A stretch of 64,000 nucleotides of DNA from Heterobasidion occidentale (Eukaryota; Basidiomycota; Agaricomycetes; Russulales; Bondarzewiaceae). The translations under genes were made by a program, and so were the position numbers. Location of the stretch: NCBI GenBank assembly GCA_039111635.1, contig JBCAQO010000008.1:186001-250000 (forward strand). The letters are read 5' to 3'. Positions 1 through 11,123 of this stretch are shown piece by piece. Numbering within the stretch: the stretch's first letter is position 1; every line of letters starts with the position of its first letter. The notes under the pieces are model-generated. The model did no database searches. It worked only from the letters and a program-made list of their open reading frames with translations, and was not told the origin of the DNA.

Positions 1-264
1 GGCTGTAGCGATGATACATAGCACGAAGTCATTCATGGGTGGAAATAGTCACGAGAGACTTCATTAACTTGTAAAGCAGTTCCGCGGATGCCTCCGTGGA
101 ATGAATGTCTTTTCTCAATTACTCGAATCGGTATGCCGTTCTGGCGAAGAGTGATGGCTGCTATCGACCCGGTTGGCCCGCTTCCCACCTGTCAAGATAT
201 CACAGGCGGCCCACAGACATGAAGTGCACAAACGTACAATGAGGATCGCTGGCTTCGTCGACAT
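1..264 (-). CDS. FAD-dependent monooxygenase, 5' end only (runs off the window)
   Basis: Reading leftward, the ATG at 264-262 opens a 27-nt exon ending in AILI (238-264). A 49-nt GT-AG intron (189-237) follows, then a 120-nt exon (69-188) encoding the dinucleotide-binding fold: GSGPTG and, later, RVIEK, the acidic end of the second beta strand. The two exons give 49 residues in one frame. The next donor is at 68 and a plausible acceptor leaves only bases 1-2 of exon 3 in the window. The GxGxxG fingerprint and the following IRGTALQ (usually an Arg that contacts FAD) are typical of the PHBH/phenol hydroxylase class A flavin monooxygenases. The substrate cannot be inferred. The gene is divergent from the flavin monooxygenase at 1568, so the two may share a promoter region. 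The family call is firm; the rest of the gene is not visible. Confidence 0.7.
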
Positions 265-1567
265 AGCTGGGTGCGATAGAGATGCTTCGAGTATGCCGCT
301 CGCGTTCGAACTGTTTTCGAGACTGGTAACACAACTCCGACCCAGCCTGGATTATGAACGAATCTGCCTCGGATGAGATGCTCGTAAGATGTTTGACGCT
401 CGAGAACAAGATCTTCAGCTCCTGGAACATGATATGAGTAAAACCGAGGTCGAAGCGAGGACATGTGGGAGGGCCCTGTGATCTGCTGTACGGTATGCGC
501 TTACCTAGCAATGGCTATTATCGGTGACTACTTAGAGATCGAAGAAGTTCGAAGCTGCAAGACGCCTCACAGTGCATCGAGGAGCAATCAGTCAGACGCC
601 GGGTGGACTGTGTCGCGGTTCTGGAAGTGTTCTGAAGGATCAGGCAGATCACGACGTCCCCAAAAAAGGTCCCCGTTGGCAGCGATTTTTACAAGCACAA
701 CTTGAGGCAGTTACATGCTTTTTGATTGAATCCTGAAAGTGGGAAGACCTGGGAGGACGCATGGCTTGACGCTTACACAAGTGGAGAAGGGATTCGGGCC
801 TATCCGGGCGATGTCGAGCCGGTTCGAACCTGTTCGAACTGATCACGCTCTCAGATGTCATACGGGGAGATTGGTCTTGCGCAAGGTACAGCCTGCTACA
901 GCGCGTCTCGTCGTCTTGAACATTGATTATCATGCCTCGACTTTCCGAGGAGCCTCCACGGCGCTATCGAAACAAGCAAAAATCGCTATCACACACATCC
1001 CACCATCCCCGTTCAACAGGTCATCAGGGAGAACGGATCGTCGTCATTTTCCCCACACCATCTTCTCACCGCTCCTCCACACTTCTCTCTCGTAAAATGC
1101 CGATACCACTTATGATTGACTGCCAAAATGTCTCAAATTTCTGCGTGAAGCGCTCTGGACCTAAATCTTCTAGGTATTGATGAGATTATGGGCTAAGTGC
1201 TGTGTCCAAACTCGACATCATATCCGGGAATTTCTCTGCTTAATACAACGAGAATTCGATGAATAGACGCCTAGCGAGTCAGCTTTCGTCATATCAGATG
1301 AGTATCGATATACCAATAACACCTCATATGTAACGTACTGGTCGTCCTGCTCGCACCGTCAACACCGGCAGCCACTAGCAAGGTAGACCTCATTCTAACT
1401 TCCTTGCGATTCCTCGATCGGTGAGTGTGTCTGATAGATTTGTCTTAATTCCTTGCTAACCTACAACTGATACCCCTGTGCAGACGCGTATGTATTTATG
1501 GCGGGAGTTTTTAGCTATCTCTCACTGTTGCCCCGATAACAGCATTCTTCGAGACACGAATCAAACG
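265..1567. other. Intergenic region between two divergent flavin monooxygenase genes
   Basis: About 1.3 kb separates the two divergent start codons. No protein-like reading frame stands out. A possible 5'-UTR intron of the downstream gene runs from GTGAGTG near 1421 to the CAG at about 1483. An in-frame upstream ATG at 1478 exists but precedes residues that do not resemble the family. No further motif could be defended. Confidence 0.4.
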
Positions 1568-4261
1568 ATGGGTCCCAATGGAACTATGGTAGAGACAACC
1601 GACGTGCTGATTATCGGCGCTGGGCCTGCCGGGCTCATGTGCGCGAACGCCCTTGGGGGACTGGGTGTTCGGACAATCATTATCGATCGCAGGTCAGAGC
1701 TTGTGACTTTTGCATTGTTGACGTTGACTGACGCTGTTTTATTTATATTAATGCAGAGAACCAGGGGAATTGTATGGGCAGGCTGATGGTATCCAACCTG
1801 GTACAGCCGAGATATGGCAGAGCTATGGATTGAGAGAACGTCTGATGAAAGAAGGGTGGCCACTCACTGCACTGGTCCGCCCGTTTTTCTAGTATCTTGC
1901 AATTATAGGCTTCAACTCACACCAATCACCGAAACAATTCTCTTCTCAGGCAGCGTATATGGCCAACCTCGAGACTGAACACATTGAGGTGGCTCATGAA
2001 CAACTCTCTTCTTCAAGAATGTCAGCTTACCTGGCTACGATACTCAGCGACACCTCTGGTACCCAACATATCAGTAGCTGATGCGCGGTATCCTTACGAG
2101 GCAAGAATCAACACATCACCAATCTTCGTCGTCTTGACAATTTATATAGGTTATCATTCCCATAGAAGGTATGGAAGGAAATACTCAAAGACTCGGCAGC
2201 GAAATACGGTGTGCACGTCGAACAACCGTACGTCCCACTGCCTTGGAGATTGATGAGGCGGAGGACGTGCATGATTTAGTTTCATATCCTGTAAAGGTAG
2301 GTGTATCCTCCACATTCATGCTCTAGTGCGTGGAGGACTGGGTTTTCGAGGTGGTGCTGAGCACACGTAGGTCACGTTGGCTCGACCAGAAGGAAAGGAG
2401 AAATAGAGAAGCGAGTCATCCATGCGAAGTATTTAGTAGGCTGTGACGGTATGGCACACTGCTGTCGCCTGTCTTCGCTTGTGTTGATCGGCGCTCAGGT
2501 GCACGCTCTTGGGTTCGTGAGACCATGGGTATCAAGATGGAGCGTGATGGTGGTGCGCTTGCTTCCCATATGTTTTATTCTCTTCGTAATCTTTGGATTC
2601 GTGTCAATCCCAGAGGATCGTCCCATCAACTGGGCGTCCTGGATTTTACGCCGACGGGCACGTTCCCCGACACGCGTATCAAGTGTGTAATCACGTCTCC
2701 GGTGTGCGGAATGATCGGGGTTAAGTACTCCTCTATTCACACACACACAGTCAAGCTGATTCCTGAGACTGGCGACAATAGCTGATTCCCAAGCCAGGTG
2801 GAATCGCGCGTCTCTACGTTCCACTTGAACCTGAGCACTGGGAAAAGCGGAAGTTCACACGCGAGGAGCTTGTCGCTTCGGTACAGAACACGGTGAACAA
2901 AGTATGCACCCCACCTCGGCACCCTGTCTGGTGCTGGGATTCACATCTTCATGCGCAACAGGTCTTCAAACCGTATGAAATGAATATCGCGAATTGCACC
3001 TGGGCGAGCACGTACAAGGGTGCGGTTCGAGCTCAGTAGGTTGAGTGTAAGCTGACCTCGTCCACCGCAGTTGTCCAACAGGTCGCATCTTCCTACTCTG
3101 TCCAAAATCGAGCTTTTATCGCTGGTGATGCTTGTAAGTCTCGTCTATACTACGTTCTTGAATTGTCTTCGATTATCATGGCTATGCCTTGAACGTTCAG
3201 GCCACACGCACTCTCCCAAAGCCGGCCAGGGTGCGAATGCATCCATGCGCGATACACACAATCTCGGTACATTTCATCGTCCAAGCTTCCCGAGTATGCA
3301 CTCACAAGCGCCTCGTTTGAATCCTGAAGCGTGGAAGATTGCATATGTCCTTCGCGGCTGGGCCAAGCCCTCTTTACTCTCGACGTATGATACCGAGCGA
3401 CGGGCCTACGCACGTGAACTCATCGCTCTCGATCGGCACGTTGCGAAGGCCTTCGAGTTGGGTGGGAGCGAGGGCAAGTACAAGCGGTAGGCATCAGTGT
3501 TGACTCCATAACATCGTGTAGCGGTCTTGACGATGCGGGAATATAGGATATGGGAAGACAAGAACAGGTCCTTAGGTGCACCAATGTTCGTCTCTTCTGT
3601 ACCCAGATCTAACTCCGTATGAAACAGCGGTATCGGGATCCTTTATCATTCTCCTTTGACCCCCAGTCGAAGAACCCTCTCCCCTTGCACCGGGATTAAT
3701 CCCTGGAGAGCGCCTACCGCCTTCGCCCGTCCTCAGACTTAATGATTGGCATCCGCTGAACGCACAAGATCTCATCATCTCTGACGGTTCTTTCAAATTG
3801 CTTGTATTTCCTGGCACCCTGAGCGCTGCGCAAAACCCCGAGGGACTGGCGACCTTTGCCGAGAAGGTCCTCAGCGGAATCGTCGATGTGAAAGGTACCG
3901 TGACAGGGGATGGTCAGAGGAGAGAGCGTTGTTGCGATTGTATGTTGTTCTCGCGGGATCCAAAGAAGGATTGCACTGGACAGACGTCCCAGATATCGTT
4001 CGCGACGCCGAACTGTATGTCTGCACCTCCTTCATTTTCGACTGTGGTCTGATCTCACATTTCTAGCGTACATGTGGAGGATTCTGTCGTTCCGTGGACC
4101 TCGAAATTACTGACGTTGGAAAGAAGACATACACTCAGTACGGGATTGACCCTGCTGTCGGGGCAGCAGTGTTGATTAGACCAGACGCGCATATCTCGCT
4201 GGTCACATCCGTGGACACACATGGAGCCGAAAGGGTGGAGGCATTCTTGAGATCTCTGTGA
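1568..4261 (+). CDS. Phenol 2-monooxygenase-like FAD monooxygenase
   Basis: This is an intron-rich class A flavoprotein hydroxylase. The start at 1568 precedes the FAD fingerprint GAGPAGLMCANALGGLGV and the acidic IIIDRR. The next exon carries EPGELYGQADGIQPGTAEIW, a phenol hydroxylase signature. Further on are the GCDG/AHSWVRETMG segment, FIAGDA followed across an intron by CHTHSPKAGQGANASMRDTH (the GD and ribityl-binding motif), and WKIAYVLRGWAKPSLLSTY. The C-terminus is the thioredoxin-like dimerisation domain, ending in YGIDPAVGAAVLIRPDAHIS and the stop at 4259-4261. The expected reaction is NADPH-dependent ortho-hydroxylation of phenolic substrates in the cytosol; the actual substrate is unknown. 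The frame changes by one base at the C5 run near 3660-3666. Removing one C restores the frame, so an assembly homopolymer error is the likeliest cause. Exon boundaries were placed by eye. Confidence 0.82.
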
Positions 4262-5511
4262 ATTTGTGGATGGACATTGACAAGATCGGTTCTTGTGGTT
4301 TGATGCAGCCGAAGAGAATCAAGGCGCTTGTTGCAGGCAAATCATCTATGTCAGGAATGGTAGTCATCTCTGCTGCATGTCGACGAGTCCTGCATTCATC
4401 TGCATAGTTGTCGCCATTCATTTTCTAACTTATCTTTTGCTTCTCTCCATCACGCGACGTGCTTCGACTCCACTAGAAATATCATGCGTGCCTGTCGGCT
4501 CCTCAACGCTCTTAATAGAAGATTTCAGCTAACTAGACAACTTATAGCTGCAATGTTCAGAGCTTATGTGAAGGCCGACCATTGACGTACCAGAATCAAA
4601 TGGACATTATGATATGCGTTGCAGGTGCAACGGTACCTAGACCCGCCCGCACATCATCTTTCGATGTACGCACTATCAACGCCCCTCCTCTTCCGAGCAG
4701 CGGTCGACCCTGTCCCGCTCATTGTCACTTTCCTGAAGGACAACCCTTCAGCTTTCTCCTTTGAAGACGCCCCCCTTAATGCCGAGGACCTTATGGCCCC
4801 TACAAGTGAGAGTTTCCATCGTGCTGAATTACAGCAAGCTACTGGAAAATGTCTGCAGCTATACAATGGCAGAACGACATAGAACGACTGTCTTCAGCTG
4901 TCTTTCTTCTGTGTAAACCACGGAGATTAGTACTGTAGTCTGTCTGCAGACTGCGACTCGCAAACAGAAGTTCCCACGTGGTTCTGACACCCGACCAGTC
5001 CCGGTCGCATCGCGAGCGACGAGTTCACGATCGCCTTCTCTCCTCTGTTACAGAGAACTCTGTCGATCAGGCTGTGACACTGCTATTATGCCTTGCTAGA
5101 GCTTGGTTCGTAGTTTTCCTGGAAGCTATATCGTCACCGTCTTACCGTTCGCTCTAACCGCGCCTCACTGCTAGATATGTCGACCTTGCGCATGGCTATC
5201 TGTTTCACCTTTCAGTCCTTTTGCGGTATCCACACACATCTTCACCAATGGTTTGCATCTCTGAGGGATGGCTCAGACGTCCGCCAAATCAACAATTTGC
5301 TGCTTTGACGATTGTCCGTTCATGGTCATCTCTTGTTCACTTTTTGTAGATCACAAGCGTCGCCTGCCTCGCCAATTCTCCCCTTGGATCCTACGATCTC
5401 CTTCGCAGACATCACATAGAAGAGGATCTTAGAATAGGTATGGGAACTATGTATATAAAACTGGCAATTTTGTGATAAATCTAGTACGTCTCATCATCCA
5501 CGTCACTCATC
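4262..5511. other. Intergenic stretch, one doubtful terminal exon
   Basis: No family is recognisable here. The most protein-like frame is 4624-4882, preceded by an AG acceptor. It contains VQRYLDPPAHHLSMYALS and an acidic, Leu/Ala-rich tail, and ends at the TAG at 4880-4882. It could be the last exon of a small gene, but no convincing upstream exon was found. The remainder has many stops on both strands. Confidence 0.25.
5451..5460 (+). promoter_or_regulatory. TATA-like box
   Basis: The sequence GTATATAAAA lies about 55 bp upstream of the ATG at 5512, which fits a fungal core promoter for the small putative gene that follows. Confidence 0.4.
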
Positions 5512-5808
5512 ATGGCCTCCATACCCCACGATCCCTACATCTCATCTTCCGTGTGTATGACAGTTATCTCGTTCGTTCCGTATCTGTGACCGTTTCGACA
5601 CATTTCACTTCCACCGCTCCGCCAACAGTGCTGCCGCTCTCAAGCACTGCACGTTCCACTCATCTGCGTCCTTTCTTTCCATTGCTCCCGATGATGAACC
5701 TAGGACTTGTCCTGACTCTATTCGTTCCGCCCGGCTCCTTACCACTCCTACCTTGCCTACCTCGCCGTGCGGTGGTAGCACGTCGTTAAGGACTGGAGTA
5801 GATCTCTG
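5512..5808 (+). CDS. Possible small gene of unknown function
   Basis: The ATG at 5512 follows a TATA-like box and reads MASIPHDPYISSS up to a GTGTGT donor. A plausible acceptor (CCAACAG, about 5627) resumes an open frame through KHCTFHSSASFLS and SIRPARLLTTPT to a TGA near 5808. The predicted product is about 70 residues, Ser/Thr/Pro-rich, with no domain I recognise. Support rests only on promoter spacing, splice signals and an open frame, so it may not be a real gene. Confidence 0.25.
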
Positions 5809-7488
5809 AATCGTGTATTCGATGAGAGTACATGCGCATGTACCTGGCTGTAGAATCCACCATCACACAACCGACGTCAATCCGTCGAACTCAGTGTTGA
5901 ACAAGGTGCGTCAAATGCACTTCTCACTTTGAATTATCCAAAAAGTGCGCTCATTAAGAAATGAAACACAGACGGATCACATTGTGATGGTACTGGTGCC
6001 TTCCTACGCCTTGTGAGCCTCGTCGTCCAACGTTGAAGGGAGTCAAAGCATCTCGGCTCGCGGCCTTGCCTCTTTCATGCAATTGGGTCTGAAAACTCAA
6101 TCATGTATGCGCTAAATCCATCACTATCTGTATAATGCTTGTGTAATGCTCCTCGTCCTTGCGCGAGCGTGCGCATGGTTGTGTCCGCGTTGTTGCGTGC
6201 ACGTCGGGCATCTTGTGGCTCGCCTTTATTTTTCACATCTTGCTGAAGCGATCCGAAAGCACTACTTCATTCCTCGTGACGTGCGCTTACCATCCATTAT
6301 CGCAGGACGACATTATTTTCTCCATCGCCGATATACCTTGGGAATTTACAAAAGCAATGTACCCCGTGTGGTATGTGCGATGTTGCATTTGTACGCGGTG
6401 GATGGCATCATCTATATCGATGCCTCACTGCGAGCTGCTTTATCCATGAAAACATTACGGTCACTGAACAAGCGACCCTGGGGCTCGCATATCAAAGAAG
6501 ATCGGCATTACCGGGGCTCGGGACTCAAAGGCACTATCGACGATCCAAGGCTTGTCGAACATGTAAGTGAAGTCTGGGCACAGATGGTGAGCATTGTGAC
6601 CCATTTTGTTCGGATACCTCACTTTTTGGAACATCGATGCGAGTCAGATGACTCCCATGCAGCGCTGTGGCGCTTCCGGCGACTTGTCGTGCGTCCAAGT
6701 GTTCTGAGCGCCATGTCTTCTGCCGGCGCAACGATGATGCTCATTCTCCGATCTGTCATTTGAGAAGCCCGCCTCATCCCCCCCCCTCGATTCTGCCGAC
6801 TCCCGAATGTCCTCGTTGCAGGCACCTCACGATTGTCAGAGTTATCTTGTTATCTTATTAGTCAGGCGAGAGCCACGCATCATGGCGGAATATTCGGTCC
6901 AAACGGTACTCTAACTCGTGACGTCTACAGATCAGAAGAATCCAAGTCGGTGTCCCGATGTCTTGAAAGCCTGATGCAGATAGCCTGTGCAAATATCGGG
7001 CGTGAGCGGGATCTGGTTAGCCAGGCCATGCCTCTTGCATGTTTGAAACCTCGGTGCAGACCATCTTTTCAAGCCTCGGGTGCAAACAATGCCATGCGCC
7101 TTGCACGCCTTTCTCTCTTGTTTTCTATTTTCAGTCAAGTGCCCTCCCGATATGTACCATAGCATCGTGTCCCCGCTCTCACTCACCGGAGATACAGAGA
7201 AACACGATGTCTACAGGAAGTTCACATATCGATAGGTCCCGTCGATGATCCGACGTCGTAGCGGTGAGCTTCTGCTCAGCCCTGAATTCATGGTACCATC
7301 GATTATTCGAGGCATTGCGACTCCTTCATCATGCTTGTCCTTCGCAGAAGGATAAATACTGCCTCATCAGATTTCTGAGATGACAGGCCACCACCAAATC
7401 GCTCACTCGTGATGGCTTGGCCATCTGGCGTTCCCTCTCCAGCTCCAAATAGACGTTCGTTTTCTACCCAGCCAGATTGGAAGCGACG
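5809..7488. other. Region without a supportable gene
   Basis: A 205-codon open frame (6146-6763) lies here, but its composition (runs of Arg, His, Cys) does not look like a conserved protein, and no splice-consistent alternative was found. Fragments such as DDIIFSIADIPWEFTKAMYP around 6300-6370 could be relics of a gene. There are no recognisable repeats or RNA genes. Confidence 0.3.
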
Positions 7489-10400
7489 ATGCGGTGCAAT
7501 TGTCAGAAGTCATGCCCGTGTAGATGTCGCTGCAGTTGTAGCTGCCAATGTCAAGAGAAGTGCGACAGTAGATGTGCAGGCCAAGGACGTATCTTGGTGG
7601 TCAGCATCGACGGTACATCGAATCACTTCGGAAAAAAGGTATCTACTGTCTGACTCTATGTGCTCTGTACTTTGATGCTACCTTTGGCCCAGAACACGAA
7701 CGTCGTTGAGCTTCACAGCCGTATTATCAAAAATCCCGGACAGTTGTCGTACTACAATAGCGGTATCGGAACATATGCCCCTCCCTCCGCGTGGACGTTC
7801 GGGCATTGGAGGCGGCTTGTAAGTAGCAAAGTTGACCTCGCGATCGCATTGTAGGCTGCTTCATTGTCTCAGCGTTTCGATCATCTGACTCCGCATACCC
7901 TTTGGTTAGGCGTTTTGAGCGCATAGTGCAACGCGCTTACCGATGGCTCACAGACCATTATGAACCAGGCGACAGCATCTTCCTCTTCGGTAACCGAACT
8001 AGAGCGATGTTATTCTGCCTATGCAAAATTCTAAGATCGTTTCTCGCAGGTTTCTCGCGTGGCGCATATCAAGTACGAACGCTGGCAGGGATGATAGAGA
8101 AGGTCGTATTTTTGGCAAGTGATTATGAAATATGGCTCATGTCGGTCTTTGCAGGTTGGCCTCATGTATCCCGGAAACATAGAGCAGATCCCATTGTGCG
8201 ACTTCAATTCGTGATGCCTTTGGACTTGCTCATTTCTGCACTACAGCGCCTACAATCTATATGCAGATCGGAAATTTGAAGGTGGGAATCTATTTTCAGG
8301 TTGATTGACCTCTATTCTACAGCGCATCTGAGACGATCTTGCAGATCTCGCGCCTCATTTCAAGACAACCTATTCGAGAGACGTCAAAGTGCACTTTGTT
8401 GGCGCTTGGTAAGCTTTCGCCCGATCAACGTCTGGATGCTAACAAACTGCGTCATCAGGGATACTGTATCTTCGATTGGTATCACCAGAACTGTGCCTCT
8501 TCCTCTTACGGAAACTTGTGATCATATCTGTGTCGTTCGCCACGCACTTGCGTTGGATGAGCGCCGAGTCAAATTCCTCCCAGAATACTTTCAGAAAACG
8601 ATGCCTCCTCCTGATGAAGACACTCATCTTCCCAAACAGGAACTCGCCACGGCATTCGATGTAGATATCGATGCTGAAGACGATATTTCCCAAACTCACC
8701 ATGCCTAATGACCATGTGCCAGTTAGCAAGAAGAACGAAGTCGTCCAAGAAGGCCCAAAGGACCTCAAGGAAGTGTGGTTTGCAGGATGTCACTCTGACA
8801 TGTACGTTTGCTTGTTACTTTTGTCAGTACAGCCTCTCACAACTTCCACCATCTTGTCAGCGGCGGTGGAGCAGAAGAGAACAAGGACCTGAATCAAGCT
8901 GCGATTCCTCTACTTTGGATGGAGAACGAAGCCCGTGCTGCTGGCCTGGGGCTCAAGCGACGTGATGAAATTGCGTGGGATTGGGAAAAGCTTCGCGAGA
9001 GCAAACCTACAGAGTCTTTGAAGTGGCTCTGGTGGGTTATGGAGTACCTGCCGATCAAGCGGTTGACGTACAGTAATATAAATCGTGTCAAAGGTCCTTA
9101 ACTTCCTCGTCGTTGTGACTGTATTAACGCGATCAAGTGCAGATCACACGCCACAAAAGGGCGTCTCGACCACAACTAGGTAAACTGTGCTTAGACATGC
9201 GTCTCATCTCTCTTCTTATTTCGTCTTGCAGAGTTCCTCATCACGGTAAAGGCCGTGTCGTAATGGACGGCCAGCATATACACGCTTCCGTTGCATTCAA
9301 GGACAGGACCTACGCTCCCAAAGCAGCATTAACAGGCTTTGATTTCACAGAGCTTGTTGGAACAGGGAAAGACAATGATTTTTCCTGGACCGAACGGTTC
9401 GAGCAGATCCTGGAGATGGATCTTTTTGACTTATCATATATCCAGAAGGCCATCAGTAGCCTGAAAACCACGTCCAGCAATGGGCTGTATAATCTCAACC
9501 GATTGGCATTCATTGCTGCATCAGGTACGTAGTTTCATTCTGGTTCTTCGCCTTTTTTAAATGTTGTTTGCATGTCTAGCTACTGGGGCACGAGAGATCG
9601 TCGAGACACCCGATGCCCTCACAGCCATTCTTACATGCGCTGAATCATCCGATCTCCAGGAGCACACCTTTAAATGTATGCTCCAGCTGATGAAGCATCG
9701 TACGTCCTGTGGTTCGCGCTACTGCCTTAAAACTAACGGGCCCACAGAGAATGCGCGCTTGGAAATGCTGCAGTCACCATATATCATTCCAGCATTGACG
9801 AAAGAACTCGCGAACAAGAGTCTGAATATCCAGCTCGCCGTTTTTGACTGCCTTTCTCGACTGGCGCTCTCAGGTGGGGTTCGGTGTTTCTTTCCGTTGC
9901 TTAATTTACATGAATTCTCTGTTAGCCGACGATTTGGATCGCAAGAAGATTTTCAAGGGCCTCGACAACCCAGAGGAAATGAACGGTAGTTCGTGCCCCT
10001 TCCTCAGGATCATCGAGATCGAAGACGAGACACTCCACACTCGCATGGCATCATCTCTGTACAGATTGCTCATCGGGGTTCGTTGCTCTCCAAGAGGATT
10101 GTTAGTGTCTCGGTGTCTTACCCTTTTGTAGGTGATATTCCACAGAATCAAATTGAGACACAGGCTGTGCATACATTCGCAAAAAACTTCTTGATCCCAA
10201 TCGTCGAAAAAGGTAAATGTTGCCTTGAATTTGAAAGGGCATTGCTGAATACATACACCATCTGGATAGACATCAAAAAGAATCCGGGGACGGATCATTC
10301 GTCGGTATTCACATCTGCATTTTCAGCCAAGGGGCGGAAGGACATTCGCGAGTCCCTCTATAGCGTTATCAAGGAAACAGGCCAGGAATCCTTGGGATTC

Positions 10401-10638
10401 ACTGCCTGTTGTTGCTGTTGCCTAAACAGATCCCAGGTGCGCGGTCCTGTGCGTGTGCCGTTTTGACACGTTCTTTGACGCCCAGACAGACAAGATCAAA
10501 CAAGACATGCATTCGTCCAAGATCATCGGCACCGTACACAGCATGTTGAAGATGTCGACCAATACCAAAGAACGCGGTATGATTTTGACATGTCTCAGGA
10601 CCCTGAGAGGCTTCGACGTCAAACCGGTCAAACGGTAG
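7489..10638 (+). CDS. DUF2235 (alpha/beta hydrolase) protein with armadillo-like C-terminal region
   Basis: The ATG at 7489 opens a cysteine-studded N-terminus (about 14 Cys in the first 30 residues), then ILVVSIDGTSNHFG, the DUF2235 strand with its acidic residue. After several short introns come WLTDHYEPGDSIFLFG and, across an intron, GFSRGAYQVRTLAGM, the GxSxG nucleophile elbow. VHFVGAWDTVSSIGI, HALALDERRVKFLPEYF and VWFAGCHSD/IGGG supply the remaining catalytic-fold motifs. The domain closes with GRVVMDGQHIHASVAF. The rest (from about 9.5 kb) consists of helical, armadillo-like segments such as LQEHTFKCMLQLMKH and LNIQLAVFDCLSRLAL. The family is related to Tle1-type phospholipases; its fungal role is unknown. 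One frame change near 8680 is repaired by shortening an AAA run. The 3' end is unclear; the last convincing exon ends near 10590. A truncated paralogue lies at 42919-46461. Confidence 0.75.
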
Positions 10639-11123
10639 TAGATTATGGCCTCTGTATGCTGATGTTGGCACGATTTGAAAGGTGTACGTCGGCTCATACC
10701 TTAGTGAACGACATGGTAGACTACGTGAAAAAAATTAGCTGCGGGCGTACGAAATCTTTCAGACTTCGTTCAAGCCGCATTTTACGACGTGGACTCTTGG
10801 CTACTTTGAGAATACATAAAATGTGCGCTGGAGCTGCGGCCTGCATACGGAAGGGAATAGACTCCAACATCGTTCAAACCGCATGTGTCGGCTGAGGGCA
10901 GTGAATAATAGCAGCTCAGAGCCCATCTGTGAGCAGAGATATCGTTAGTCAGTCCCGCGAAGGGAGATCTGCTCTGAACAAGGATGGATGGCCTGCAAGG
11001 CGTCGGGAAAAGCCGACTGGCGAGCGTTCCCACGCATTTCCCACGCGTCTCTCCAGCGCGTCGAGTTCACAGTCATCGTCCCTCCCGCCTATTTCTCCAC
11101 GTCTGTGCTCATCCATTCACCAG
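10639..11123. other. Gap between the DUF2235/ARM gene and TRM44
   Basis: Residual protein-like text in broken frames around 10730-10800 (VRNLSDFVQAAFYDVDSWL) suggests that further 3' coding sequence of the ARM gene may extend here. It is too interrupted to join. The last ~200 bp should contain the TRM44 promoter; no clear TATA box was seen. Confidence 0.3.

Noticed and set aside
6146..6763. 205-codon plus-strand frame
   Set aside because: No conserved motif, unusual Arg/His/Cys composition and no supporting splice or promoter signal.
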